Shown piece by piece: positions 26,288 to 37,860 of a stretch of 64,000 nucleotides of DNA. The notes under the pieces were generated by a model. It ran no database searches, was not told the origin of the DNA, and saw only the letters and a list, made by a program, of their open reading frames with translations. The position numbers were made by a program, and so were the translations under genes. The stretch is from positions 184,273 through 248,272 of the forward strand of contig KB722746.1 of assembly GCA_000349905.1 (NCBI GenBank), read 5' to 3'. Each line of letters begins with the position of its first letter. Within the stretch, counting starts at the first letter, position 1. This stretch comes from Volvariella volvacea V23. Lineage: Eukaryota; Basidiomycota; Agaricomycetes; Agaricales; Pluteaceae.

Positions 26288-26768
26288 AGCGCCCGACGAT
26301 AATGACCGAAAATCCATTGATCAGCTATTTGGCTCTATTTGGCTGTGGCTGGGTGGATCTACAGGGACAAACAGTGTTGCACCATCTTCGCATCCCGAGC
26401 ACGGCTAGCTCATGTCAGCTGGATTATCCAAGCGAGTGCCATGGTCGTGCAGAAGGATCTGGCGAATGGCTTGGACGATGCGCCGAGAGCGAGGTCTGAG
26501 ACACGCACGAGCGCTGGGATGCCGACTGCATTTGCGGGGAGTATTTATGGTGCAGCAGTTTCGGTTGGGACTGAATGCGAGCGAGTGGCCGCCGGCGAGC
26601 ATTCACATGGTGTGTCCCAAAAAGGGAATTATTACGTTAAGCCGTATTGTGGGTTGGAAAAAAGTGGGACAAGCAGCGAGCCCTTCCAACGCCTCTTTCT
26701 CTTGTTAATCCAGCGACGAGCTCAGCTCCTCCTCGACGACCCCAACGACGCCCAGCTCTTCCCCGACG
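26288..26768. promoter_or_regulatory. Divergent promoter region between DUS3 and LCB2
   Basis: 481 bp separate the two outward-facing start codons, so both housekeeping genes must be driven from here or from leader exons within it. No strong TATA box or palindrome was recognised. The stretch next to LCB2 is C-rich. Confidence 0.5.
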
Positions 26769-29091
26769 ATGCCCCCGAGCTCGCCGCTGCCGTCCCCCAT
26801 CGCCTTGAATCGCTCCCCCCAGCCCCCTAGCATGTTTAAGAAGCGTTCTTCCCAGTCCCTTTCCCCTATGCCCTCCGCTGCCTCCTACCTCTCCGCCCTC
26901 TCCCAGGCCGACGCCCGTGCTCGCAGCAGTAATGCCAACAAGTCCCCCACCTCGACCCCGGCTTTGTCTATATCTTCCTCCATCACCTCGTCCTCTGAGG
27001 ACACCGTGCTCCACGAATTCGACGACAACGCGGACGGTCTCGGCTTGCCCTCGCGACCACCCACCTCCGAGGAGATCTACACCACCGTGCACACCGAGTT
27101 TGGTCACTGCTCGAACGAACAGTATCGGTTCACATCCCAGCATCCACCGGGCACGCCCTTGGAAGACGTTCACGAGCAAGAGCCACCCTACTACGTCCTC
27201 CTCTCCACCTACATAAGCTTTATTATTATTATCTGTCTTGGACACTTGCGCGATTTCGTTGGAAAACGGCTCAAGTCTTCGGCCTACAAGCACCTGATAC
27301 CCAGCGATGTGAGTTCCCGCTCTATTCTCCACCTCCGCCGATAGGGGCAGCGGCTCTCTACCCCTCCCACTTCCATTCTCGTGTTTTCGTCGTGTTCCTC
27401 CACCACGAACCGTCACCCACCATCACCCAGACTACACATATCACTAAATCGTCCTTATCATCCCGCGTCTTTTCTCCGTCTCCTCGTGTTTCTAACCAAA
27501 CAATGACGACTTCTTTCTTTCCCTGAATCCGCATCCAGGGCTACGCACCGCTCAACTCTGATTTCGATTCTTTCTATACCCGTCGTCTCAAAACACGCAT
27601 GGACGAATGCTTCTCACAACCCGTCACCGGTGTCGCTGGTCGGACCATTGTCATCCTCGACCGAATCTCACCCGATTTCAATAAATCCTTCACTTTCACG
27701 GGAGGTCGTACGAGGTGCCTCAACATCTCGTCGTACAATTATCTTGGCTTTGCTCAGGCCAAGGGTGGTTGTGCGGACGCAGTAGAAGAGTCAATCAGGC
27801 GTTATGGAGTTTCTTCATGTGGTTCGCGATTGGAGGGCGGCATGAACGACCTGCAAACTATGACTGAGGCCTTGGTCGCCAAGTTTGTTGGAATGGAGGA
27901 CGCGTTGATCAGTTCCATGGGGTTCGCGACCAACTCGACTCTCATCCCGGCTTTGGTCGGCAAAGGGTGTCTTGTCATTTCGGACGAACTTAATCATGCT
28001 TCGATCAGGTTTGGTGTTAGATTGAGCGGGGCACAGGTCAGGATGTTTAAGCATAATGACATGGATAGCCTGGAATCGCTGTTGAGGGAGTCCATCAGCC
28101 AAGGACAACCCAAGACGCATCGCCCGTGGAAGAAGATTCTCTTGATCGTAGAAGGCTTATATAGTATGGAGGGCACTCTCGTCAACTTGCCTGCCATCAT
28201 GGATCTCAAGAGGAAATACAAGGTGTGTACATCACTCTCGTGCATAGTGCGTTCGTACTAACCGGAAACTAGTTCTACCTCTTCGTCGACGAAGCCCACT
28301 CCATTGGTGCGCTCGGCCCCAACGGCCGCGGCGTATCAGACTACTTTAGCATCAACCCCCGTTCGATCGACATCCTCATGGGCACATTCACCAAATCCTT
28401 TGGCGCAGCAGGCGGCTACGTCGCAGGAAACAAATCCCTCATCGACCGCTTACGCCTCCGCGGCTACTCCAGCCCATACGCAGAAGCAATGACACCCCCC
28501 GTCCTCACACAAGTCATCGCCTCCATGGCCAGCATCATGGGCGTCGCCCTCCCCTCCGCCTTCCAACAGCCGCCCCAGCAGCTCACCAGTCACGCACCCA
28601 GCCTCGAGGTCGTCCAACACCCCGGCCCCGTACCCTCCACCATGCTCCCTTCCTGGATCACCCTCCCGCCCGCCCTCTCCTCCGGCGACGAGGGCCGCAC
28701 CCGCCTCCGCCGCCTCGCCTTCAACTCGCGCTACCTCCATCTTGGCCTCCGCAAACTCGGCTTCATCACCTACGGCCACCCGTCGTCGCCCATCGTCCCG
28801 CTCCTGCTCTGGAACCCGGGCAAGATGATCGCGTTCCACCGGATGATGAGGCAGCGGCAGACGCCGATCGTCGTCGTCGTCGTCGCCTACCCCGCGACGC
28901 CGCTCCATTCCGGCCGGGTGCGGTTCTGCGTGAGCGCGGCACACACAAAGGAGGATGTGGACACGGTTCTGAGGGCGTGTGATGATATTGGGGAGGCGTT
29001 GGATATTAAGCATGGGTTGAAGAGGGGGGAGAGGTGGAGCGTGGACGAGGTGGTCGGGAGGGCGTTGGAGTTGGTGCATGGGTCTGTTTAG
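26769..29091 (+). CDS. LCB2: Serine palmitoyltransferase subunit 2
   Basis: PLP-dependent subunit of serine palmitoyltransferase, which condenses serine with palmitoyl-CoA in the first step of sphingolipid synthesis in the endoplasmic reticulum. Exons 26769-27308, 27539-28222 and 28273-29091 give about 680 residues. A Ser/Pro-rich N-terminus is followed by one membrane segment (VLLSTYISFIIIICLGHL). The catalytic domain shows NISSYNYLGFAQ, GSRLEGG, SDELNHASIR, LFVDEAHSIGALG and GTFTKSFGAAGGYVAGNK, whose Lys binds PLP as an internal aldimine. The C-terminal aminotransferase lobe ends GRVRFCVSAAHTKEDVD. An in-frame Met at 26832 (MFKKRSS) is an alternative start. DUS3 lies head to head with it upstream. 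Confidence 0.95.
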
Positions 29092-29615
29092 ATGCGTGTG
29101 CACGACGGTTTAGACATCTGGTTTTTATTTGGTTCTGGTACGGTACGGTATAGTATGACGGTGGTGATTCTGCATATCATTCGTATAGGTATAGGTATAC
29201 ATGCGCAGAAATACTACTTTAGATGAATCATGAAAAAGGTTAACTTATCTTCCCTCACCCACGTACAGACCCATTCCTTTTTCACGCCTTTTTCACGTTA
29301 TATTACGCGCTGTTCTGAAATTTTTTGACCCGTACTTGCATGCTTTTCTTACCGTACACGTCTTCTTAAGCTCCTCATACATATACGACGCGCTTGTTTT
29401 TGTGGTGCCTTTCGTTGGCTAGGCGTTTGATTCTCCTTTGTTTTAGTTTTGGTTTTGGTTTTGGTTTTGGTTTTGATATGATACGACTTTGCGAGTATGA
29501 AATATTTTATACGTCAATTAGATTTTTGGAATGAAACCCGCGGATTTTTGTTTTGTTTTGGTACCACGGCCAGCGCTAATTCCTTGACGGTTGTCGCTGA
29601 TCGGCAGGACGGTAC
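29092..29615. other. LCB2 3' flank, low complexity
   Basis: Downstream of LCB2, T-rich. Includes a (TTTTGG)n tract. No gene seen. Confidence 0.5.
29441..29475. repeat. (TTTTGG)n microsatellite
   Basis: TTTTAG followed by about five TTTTGG units, just left of the transposon island. It is hexameric but not the TTAGGG repeat expected of most fungal telomeres. Confidence 0.75.
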
Positions 29616-29641
29616 AGTAACTAAGATTAGTAATGCAACAC
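29616..29641 (+). repeat. Left terminal inverted repeat of the Tc1-type element
   Basis: Starts CAGTAACTAAG directly after a TA dinucleotide at 29614-29615 and matches the reverse complement of 32072-32097. Confidence 0.9.
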
Positions 29642-29918
29642 GTGATTATTTTTGATTTGCTCATCATCGAAATCTTATCTCGAGACCGCCCACCATAAAA
29701 CAACTTATGGTTGGTCCTCATTTAGGCATAGAATCAAGTATTAATACTCATTTTTATGTCCGAGCCATAGTTCCAATAAAATTGACCAAAGTCTATTCCA
29801 GGGGTGATGCAATACTAACTTTTGTGCTATCTATCTATAAATGTTGTGTAGCTATCTCGTAATCTCGTAATTTCTATCGAAAATTGAACCTAGTGCATCG
29901 TGTACTGACCCTTTGCCT

Positions 29919-31778
29919 TCAATAATGCCTCAACATGCCTCGGCATACTTGCTCAATATACTCATCTTCAATGTTGGCCCATTCCTCCTGCAACACTTCC
30001 CATAATTCCTCCTTATTCAAATGGAGAGGCCTCCTAGTGCGTACACAGTGATCCAAATAGTTCCACACATGCTCGATGATGTTCATATCAGGGCTGTTCA
30101 GCAGCCAGGAGAGCACATCAAGGCCCTGTGCATTGAAAAAATCCTGGGCATGGCCGGATGTGTGCTTGGGATTGTTATCTTGCTGAAAATAAATGTCTTT
30201 CTTCTTGATCTTGAGGTCTTTGAGAGAGCCAAGAAGGTCGTCATCAAGGATCTCGACGTAGAGGAACCTGTCCATGTTGCCCTCAATGTGTACAAGTTGT
30301 CCAAGCCCAGATGACGTAATACAGCCCCACACCATGACGTGCCCTCCCCCATGCTTGACCTTCTTTGTCACATAGCGCATGTCCAAACCTTGCCCTGGCA
30401 GCCTCCAACACCAACAAAACCCATCTGAACCCATTAGGTTGAATTTCAACTCATCAGAAAACACCACTGCCTTCCAGTCCTCCACTGTCCAGTCCTTATG
30501 CTCCTTTGCCCCCGCTAGCCACTTCCTGATGTGTGCTTTCATTAAGAGCAGCTTGACACAACACTTGCAGGCTTTGAAGCCAGCCTTTCGGAGTTGCTCT
30601 CTGATGGCCTGAGCTGTGACCCCAGGAAAATAGTTGCACTGGAGATCAGTTGCATCCCTGGCATGACCAGAGCCCAGGGTTCAAATGGCGAAATGGACGT
30701 CATTTTTTGTTAGCTTGGGCAGGTGACCGGATTTCTGGGCTGTGTGGTAAAAGTGTCGGGAACCGACGTCCTCTAACGCCCTAAGAGCGCCTTTACATTA
30801 TTTATATTATTTATATTTCATATTCCCCAAGCGCTCATCTAGTAGCGCCTAGATACTAGCGCTCAAGTAGCGCTTAGATTACCTTTATCTATAATCACAC
30901 TCCTTATCTTCCCAGATCTACTAGTATAGATTAGATATCGATTACATATGTATGTCCCACAGTTAGTACATCTAGATAGATCCCCATAGGGCGATCACCT
31001 CCAAAAAGGTACGAACTGGCAGGCGAACTGCTGAGGTAGATCATATCACAGAGCCCTAGGATATAGATAGAAAAGCATCCGCTGATGATGCCATATCGCA
31101 CCATCATGATGCGAGTATTAGCACAATGGTCTGTGCGCATGTATTAGATAGATATATATACTGGAGCTACCTGGCAAGTAACTCCCCAGTCTAGATCTGG
31201 TCTCCCCTGCCCTCGTTGAGCTGCATAGGCGATACTCCCCAGAATACTTTACTCCAACGACCGAGACAGGAACTGGCTACGATGCCAGTACTCATGGTGG
31301 TAAGTAGTTCGTCGTTAAATAATACTTCTTATCCGGTCGATGGAGTGAGATGCTTCACGCGCATCCGTCGACCGCCCGTCTGCTTCTCATGCGGGTGGCT
31401 TGACGCCTGTCCCTCCATGTGTGGGGTAGAGCCCGTTAGATTATATTATTCCCCTTCATGACCTTTCACGATCCTTATGCCCCTTATGACCTTCATGACG
31501 CCTACGACCCCTTCGATGACCTTCACGACCTTTATGATATATTATTATTATTCCTCCTTTATTTATTATTTCTTATCTATTTTATATTCCTGATCCCCGG
31601 TCACGCGAGCGCTCGACGCGGTCGCTGACAAAAAGTTGGTACCACTGCCATACTTTTTGACAATATGGCCAACAGTGGTGGGGTGCACAGCACATTGAGA
31701 GGCAATATCACAGTGAGAAAACCCCTGTGACTTGAGGGTGACGATGCAAGCTTTCTTGGTGGGAGATGTGTAAACCAT
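29919..31778 (-). pseudogene. Tc1/mariner transposase, interrupted and with a nonsense codon
   Basis: The N-terminus (from 31778) has a helix-turn-helix DNA-binding domain: VTLKSQGFSHCDIASQCAV then TVGHIVKKYG. The reading frame breaks at the LTR insertion (30754-31635) and resumes as YHTAQKSGHLPKL. An in-frame TGA at 30681-30683 follows DVHFAI, where related proteins usually have Arg; CGA to TGA is a single C-to-T change. The catalytic domain is otherwise well kept: the acidic residues lie in VVFSDELKF, IYFQQDNNPKHTSG and NSPDMNIIEHVWNYL, spacing compatible with DD34E. It ends CRGMLRHY at 29919. Nonfunctional as it stands; related active copies may exist elsewhere in the genome. Confidence 0.9.
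30754..31630. mobile_element. Solo LTR of a retrotransposon inside the transposase
   Basis: 877 bp bounded by TGTCGGG at the left and GCTGACA at the right (TG..CA ends with inverted TGTC/GACA). Direct repeats AAAAG at 30749-30753 and 31631-31635 are the 5-bp target-site duplication. Removing the LTR and one repeat joins the transposase frame exactly. No internal retrotransposon genes are present, so it is a solo LTR left by recombination between two LTRs. Confidence 0.9.
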
Positions 31779-32071
31779 GGTGATAGAAGATAAGAGAAGG
31801 GGTAGCTCTCACCACAGAGACACGACTGGAACAAGTGTGAACCCCCCTGGCTTTTATACATCTCATGAAGTGGTCAACCCTGCTTGCAAAAGAAAATATT
31901 GCAGCACCCCCAAAAAATTGTTTCCTGATTTTTTTCCTCATGGCTGACCATGAGACCCCAACTACGTCTTGAGTATGAAGTATATCAGTGTAGAATTTAC
32001 ATGCATGTATGCACAACCAGTCAACCACCCATTGTCCAGAGATTTGGGACCGAATTCGGTTAGAGACCACA

Positions 32072-32097
32072 TGTTGCATTACTAATCTTAGTTACTG
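32072..32097 (-). repeat. Right terminal inverted repeat of the Tc1-type element
   Basis: Ends ..TTAGTTACTG and is followed by TA at 32098-32099. Reverse complement of the left repeat. Confidence 0.9.
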
Positions 32098-32412
32098 TAG
32101 CATCCAAAAATAGTGGCATAGCTTCACTAGCAAGCTGCAAGACACAGTAATACAAAAGTCGATGAATGAAATGAATCAGAGTACGTCGTCCATCATGATC
32201 ACAGACCTTATGCAGCACAAAAGCCTGTGCATCAGTCTGCCCAAATTCAAAAACCCCACAGTGCCCATCATACACTCAACCAAAGGCACACATCCCAACA
32301 GACTCACTTCCCTTCCATAGCGATCAGCCACTTCCCTAGGCTTTCATCACCCAGCATCGAACCCCACAAATCTGCCTTTACTTCTCTCCTTCACCTTCTG
32401 CATTGCACCACC
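32098..32412. other. Sequence between transposon and second LTR
   Basis: 315 bp without a supported gene. A minus-strand frame (..FGQTDAQAFVLHKVCDHDG) could be a relic of a repeat-element protein, but it has no clear family and ends inside the neighbouring transposon. Confidence 0.3.
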
Positions 32413-33133
32413 TTGTCAGGAATGATGTCCACTAGCGCCCTAAGCGCCTTTTCAATATTTATATTCATATTTTATATTCCATCAAATGCTCATCCAGTAG
32501 CGTCTAAACCAGCACTCAAGTAGCAGTGCTTAGATTACCTTTATTTATACCACATTCCTTATCTCTCCAGATCTAGTAGTATAAATTAGATATTGATTAC
32601 ATACATAGGAGCACCACAGCTTTTACATCTAGATACATCCCCATAGGGCGACCACCTCCAAAAAGGTACAAACCGGCAGGCGAACTGCTGAGGGAGGTCA
32701 TATGATAAAACCCTAGGACATATATAGAGAAGTGTCCACTGATGGTGCCATATCGCACCATCATGATGCGAGTATTAGCAACATGGTCTGTGCACATGTA
32801 ATAGATAGATATATATACTGGAGCTATCTGGCAAGTAGCTCCCCAGTCTAGATCTGGTCTCCCCTGCCCTCATCAAGCCACGTAGGCGAATACCCCAGTA
32901 CCTTTACTCCAGCGACCGAGACATATACAGGTGGTCTATCCTGTACTCCTGGTGGTAAGTAGTTCGTCAATATTCCAATTCTATTTACCCGGTCGATGGA
33001 GTGAGATGCTTCGCGCACATCCATCGACTGCCTGTCTGCTTCTCATGCGAGTGGCTCGATGCCTGTCCCTCCATGTGTGGGGTAGAGCCCGTTAGTTATA
33101 TTATTCCATTTCACAACTTTCATGACCTTCATT
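32413..33133. mobile_element. Second LTR of the same family, 3' end missing
   Basis: Starts TGTCAGGAATGATGTCC and follows the 30754-31630 LTR through many shared blocks (for example the CCCCATAGGGCGA block, the ATCGCACCATCATGATGCGAG block and CTCCCCAGTCTAGATCTGG). It stops after CCTTCAT, where a different LTR begins. The CG-rich 3' part found in the first copy is absent. Both copies have diverged by many substitutions, so insertion is not recent. Confidence 0.8.
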
Positions 33134-33642
33134 GTCAGGAATCGTATCCTTATTCCCTATTTATTCACTGATTATTTAATATTTATTTTCTTTTTCTTTT
33201 CTTTTCTTTTCTTAAGCGCCAGGGACCACGTGACTTGCTTACTTAATCCAGATTAGATTAGACAACATCTTAGCCATATGATGCATTACCTTTTGAGCCA
33301 CCTTTGGAGATCCCAGGCATCGAGGTATTCTCGGCGGCATCATTAGTCTTGGAGCCATCATCCCGGCTCACAGCTTATCTCTACCCAATGGGATCTTAGC
33401 GATACCGGACACTGGTGATGTCATCATGAGGTCATAGATAGATACCCGTAGAATAGTCTGGAATAGTGTAAATATGTACATATGGACTCTGGTGAATATA
33501 TAAGTGGGCTTGGTTGGCTCTGGGGGTTTTCCTCAGTTTCAACCTTGTCTACTCTGCCGAGCTAGCTTTGTCTCAGAGACTCCGGCACAACCTGAACTTA
33601 CAGGCTACTAAGAGGTGAGTACGCATTGTTAGGATTCCTACA
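33134..33642 (+). mobile_element. Different LTR ending exactly at the assembly gap
   Basis: Begins TGTCAGGAATC and ends GGATTCCTACA, inverted ends expected of an LTR, 509 bp. A TATAAG box lies near 33499-33504 (GAATATATAAGTGGG), followed by a T/C-rich stretch typical of LTR promoters. A pyrimidine tract of TTTTC units occurs near 33190-33215. The last base before the N run is the last base of the LTR, so internal retrotransposon sequence is probably missing from the assembly. Confidence 0.65.
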
Positions 33643-33742
33643 NNNNNNNNNNNNNNNNNNNNNNNNNNNNNNNNNNNNNNNNNNNNNNNNNNNNNNNNNN
33701 NNNNNNNNNNNNNNNNNNNNNNNNNNNNNNNNNNNNNNNNNN
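33643..33742. other. Assembly gap, 100 N
   Basis: Exactly 100 N, a conventional placeholder of unknown true length, abutting an LTR. Confidence 0.99.
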
Positions 33743-35190
33743 TTTTAGACTCCAAAAAACGTTATTGACTTATTCTCTGACGTTTCCATACCTATAGAAC
33801 CCTAACCCCCTAACGGGGGATGTTTCGCTTTAGGGATCAGCGATTTTTTAAGATCAGATCAGATCTTAAGATCCCGATCTCCTGATATGAAAATACCTAT
33901 TTTGGTAATTCCTGATATGGGTTTATTGCCAGAAAGATCTGATCACCCCTGATGACAGCTTCAGGGCCCCGGTAACCAAGGTACGTCACCTCTGATCACT
34001 GCTTGGCATGATCCGTGGCCTTTCAATCAGAATTCCCTGATCGGCGACATCGTCAACACCAAGTCCTTGACAGTCGTGCAAAAAAAAGGTAAGGCTATAG
34101 AAAGGTAATTGGTAAAATAGTTAGTTAGCATTAATCTATCCTTATGTGTACACGGACATAGCCGTAGAAGGTAGATAGGACTTTCTTTGGTAGAGTAAAG
34201 ATAGACCCTGAAGAGACTATAAAGTTGAAAAGACTGCCTGGTGCCAACGCCAGGCCTTTGGTCTTACTTGATTCTCTCTATAGTACTGGTACCGCTCGCG
34301 ACCTATGGCTGCTCGCTCACACTCCCCTAACCCTGCTGATGGTTTTAGTAAGTAAGTTATTGTTCTGTACATCACTAATACATCCTCCAAGTAAAAGCAA
34401 TCAGAACTCGTGTTCAGTCAGCTCCAATACAGGTCCTGAAGAGTCTATAAAAGATGAAACTGGTTTGGTGGAATTCTCCACATCAACACCCTTACCTCTT
34501 CACTCATCTTCTAGTCATCACTCGGAACATCACTTCACTCCATCCCTTGCTCCTTTCTTAACATGCACAAGTTCTGTAGGTAGCTGATCAAGCATATATA
34601 ACAAGATTTCACTTCTGGCACACTGTGGTACATATCATGACCAAAGGCACCCAAATAACACCATCATATTTGCTCTTGTCCAAGTTCTTGCCTATATCAT
34701 AATTCCTTTTATCCCATTCATGTTCCTTGTACTCTTGTTCAATACCTCATAACAACCAAATCAGTAGTGATTCTGCTTATGATTCGAGATTTATATCTGC
34801 ACTAAACGTATGCAACTGCATTGTCACAATGATAAAAATTACCTTCCTCCTGACCATGTCCAACTCCTCACAATGCTGACACTTAGCTACAAATTTATCT
34901 CCATGGTATAAGTCTGAGTCACTTGCTGATATGACTACACTTTGTACTACAGTGCAAAATGCTTCATGTACACTGAGACTGAGCAAGGTTCACAATCTAG
35001 CAATCCTGCTATCTCCTGCGCATTCCTCATGGCCTGAACTCCCCATTCATCCTCCTCGAAGCATATAGCCAGCTAGAACAGCTCAGATTCCTTGTCTTTT
35101 CTTTCTCGAAGTACATTGTACAAATCATTCCATTCATATTCGAGGCACTTGTAAAGAAGGTATAGATATTTGAGCTGTAGAAACGAAACT
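33743..35190. other. Gene-poor sequence right of the gap
   Basis: No gene supported. Near 33848-33882 there are overlapping GATCAGATC/AGATCTT units forming small palindromes. A plus-strand frame at 34225-34587 (..LLDSLYSTGTARDLWLLAHT) is open but unassigned. The stretch may contain remnants of the retrotransposon implied by the neighbouring LTR. Confidence 0.4.
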
Positions 35191-36004
35191 TCATGCGGTG
35201 TTAGAATCGCTGCTGGGAGCTGTACCCCCGAGGCTTAATCGTGCACAAAGTGCAACCATATCCGCCGGTTCATCGGGCTCTACAACTAGATACCTAAGAT
35301 GCAGCATACAAGTGGACAACCAATCCCAATCCTTCTCTTCAAGCTGGCTATGAGAGCTGGCTATGAGAAACAAGTAGTGTTGTACATTGTGTGAGGGGTA
35401 TGGATGGGGTAATCCATTGAAACAGATTGTAGATGCCCTTGACAGAATTGTTTCCGCCATTCCAGAACATATAAAGACGACTTGGATGCTTTGTTTCTCC
35501 AAAACGCGCGATTACCAAGCAACCTTGAGTCCAACGAAAAGCAAGGGCACGGATGGATGCCGATTTGATCTGTTGGCTTATTCCTCCAAAAAAAACAATA
35601 GCCATGGCTTGAGAATGGAGTAGAAATCGCTCATTCAATTGTCACTCAACGTGATTTCAATGTTAAGGAGCCGACAGCCAACGGAAATGCCATTAAGGAT
35701 GAGTGTGCATTGGGATGCAGTTCCTTGAAGTGTAAGGTCTATGAGGCGAGGAAGGGAAATGGATTTGGTCTGGTCCAGCAAGCCTGGTGATGGCTGTGGA
35801 GGCAGACAATCCTCTAATCGCAATGCTTCCAGATTGGGTAAAGATTGGCTTCGGGTATGCATAGCACTTTGAACTCAGTTCATGATGCAAAATAGAGTGC
35901 AATGGATAGGCCATCCTAGAGGGTTTTGATTGAAAAGCGAGGATTAAATTAACGGTGTAATCGTAAACCTCAAAGTCAAATACATTACCGATAAAAGAAT
36001 CCAA
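35191..36004 (-). pseudogene. F-box/leucine-rich protein relic with tandem-duplication frameshift
   Basis: Minus-strand frames together read like the C-terminal part of an F-box/LRR protein: SLPNLEALRLEDCLPPQP and SLPRLIDLTLQG, then SIRALAFRWTQG, and finally LSTCMLHLRYLVVEPDEPAD. The frame is lost near 35635 and again at 35341-35366, where a 13-bp unit (AGCTGGCTATGAG on the plus strand) is duplicated in tandem. Removing one unit would join SHSQL to EEKDWDWL. No F-box helix or start is found upstream. It belongs to a different subfamily from the pair at 12080 and 18171. Confidence 0.65.
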
Positions 36005-36376
36005 TCGTAAACGTTTTTGCGGTTACCAATCAACACAACTATAGCCCCAACTTAATTGGAAATGGATAATCGAGAGACAGGCCAAGTAAAATATGTAAGT
36101 GTATCACTGTAACTGTAACTGTAATGTGTAGGTACGGAATGACATCAAGAACTTGTAGCGATAACGGATGGGGCGTAGGCAAGGACCAAACAAAAGGGGT
36201 TCGTAAAGGGACGGGGGACAACAACGAACGGAGGCGCAGATTATGATTGCAAGTTTCTTGCTTTTGGACAATAGAGATGGAGCAAAGGAACGGTTACCCT
36301 GTACGCGATGATTGACTGGAACAACGATGGTGCACGAGAAGTCGATGACAAGACGGGCGACAAACACGATGCGCGA
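36005..36376. other. Spacer downstream of NAP1
   Basis: 372 bp, 3' flank of NAP1. A short TAACTG repeat occurs near 36107-36124. No gene seen. Confidence 0.5.
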
Positions 36377-37860
36377 TTACTGCTGCTTGCACTCCTCAGG
36401 GTTGACATTGCCGCTGCCGCTGCTACCCTTGGGAGGGCCGCGGCGACGAGCAGGCACGTCATTATCTTCGGAGTCCTCGTCCTAGACGCCCTATGAGAGG
36501 AAAGACAGAAATGCAAGAAAAAGACCACGTACCTCTTCTGCCGATACCTCATCTTCATCATCCTCATCGGGGAATTCATCTTCCTCCATCATATCAAACT
36601 CGAGTGCCTTGCCGGTAAAGTAATCGATGGCACGAGGGATGATCTGAGGCAAGTATAAGTTCAAGTCCAATTTGTTGATCGCAGCCGACGCACCTTGTCC
36701 TTCAAGTCCTCTCCGATCTGATAGTCAATCTCCAACTTCTCTTCAATTTCTTCTGCTTCCTCGGGATCGACATCGTCCTCCTCTTCGGGGAAGACAGGTG
36801 GATTGAAGAAATTGAAGAATGAATCGGCAGGCTTAGCTTTTCGGACGAGGCGGGTGCGGTTCGTTGCTAAAGATATAGTCCTTCAGCCAGTGATCTACGT
36901 GCTATAAGAAGGAACTCACTCTTGTTCCTTTGCTTCTTGATCTCGAACTCCTTGGTAAGGTCTTTGTCCTCCTTCCACTTGATCTCGCTACCGATGGCGC
37001 GATCGTAGACGAGATCACCGGTGTAGCCGAGCTCTTGTTGGTAGAGATAGGTCTTCTCCAAGATCTCGTTGTCAAAGTACTCGTTGGGAGTGAACACGAA
37101 GAGGAGTTTGAACCCACGGCGGGGCTCAGCATCGGGAGCGTTGGGCTCGTCAAGATACTCGAGACGAATATCGACGAGGTGCTTCAGCGCTCCAGCGTCA
37201 CGATCGGTGATCAGTTCAGAGATGCCGAGGTGGTTGCGAAGAGCGGTAAGCCAGAACTCGGGGATGGCGGCAGCGGCAGAGATGTTATCTTTGGGGAGAG
37301 GGGTATAATCGTCGTCCTCCTTGGCAGAGACCTCTTCTCCGGCAGTGATCTCCTCTTCCGTTGGCTTTTCTTTGCCAGTTGCGATGGCGTGGCGACGTTC
37401 GTACAGGGGGCGATGCAAGGCGAGGTACTGTTGGAAGAACAAAGAAACGATGTTGGCGTGATAAGCGAGATGTTGGCGAAAAAGCACGCACCTTCTTCTC
37501 TAACTCGAGGACCTCAAGTCTAAATTTGTTTTGGAGGTCGTTTTGCTTGACCTGAATGCCTTTGAGAGCCTCGATGCTGAGTTTGACCTCAGTCGGCAAG
37601 TTTTCGATGTATCCGGAGCTCTTTCCAATCACACCAGCCAATCGACCCTCGACCAAGCCCAGTATTGTGTGTTCTAAGGCATCTTTCTGTATTGACTGGG
37701 TCGAGATCTTGGGGATGTCCTCCTGCTCGTTATCTTCCGCGATGTCTGGGACGGTTGGTCGTGAAAGACCCAGAGAGATCGGGGCCTGATTAAGGGGGGT
37801 GTTTTGGGGAGTAGGAGCGGTGATATTGTTGTTAGAGGAGATGGGGACGTTGGAAGACAT
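36377..37860 (-). CDS. NAP1: Nucleosome assembly protein NAP1
   Basis: Histone chaperone for H2A-H2B that moves between cytoplasm and nucleus. Exons 37860-37492, 37427-36920, 36866-36694, 36643-36533 and 36481-36377 close in phase to about 421 residues. A long N-terminal helix (dimerisation, FRLEVLELEKKYLALHRPLY) leads into the earmuff domain with ISELITDRDAGALKHLVDI, GFKLLFVFTPNEYFDN and NPPVFPEEEDDVDPEEA, then the acidic tail DFPDEDDEDE-like region. The protein ends NPEECKQQ; CKQQ is the same C-terminal tetrapeptide as in animal NAP1L1, a known prenylation-type (CaaX-like) box, so lipid modification is possible. Confidence 0.95.

Larger units (their letters stand above)
29616..32097 (-). 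mobile_element. Tc1/mariner-type DNA transposon carrying a nested solo LTR
   Basis: Both ends carry 26-bp inverted repeats that begin CAGTAACTAAG (29616-29641 and 32072-32097), perfect across that length, each flanked by TA, the expected target-site duplication. Between them lies a minus-strand transposase gene interrupted by an 877-bp LTR. Without the LTR and one 5-bp duplication the element is about 1.6 kb. The transposase is broken, so the element is not autonomous. Confidence 0.9.

Noticed and set aside
29441..29475. TTTTGG repeat considered as telomeric
   Set aside because: Fungal telomeres are usually TTAGGG; flanking gene order is continuous, so it is a microsatellite.
33802..33827. 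CCCTAA-like bases considered as an internal telomere repeat
   Set aside because: Only two imperfect units near AACCCTAACCCCCTAAC; too short to be telomeric.
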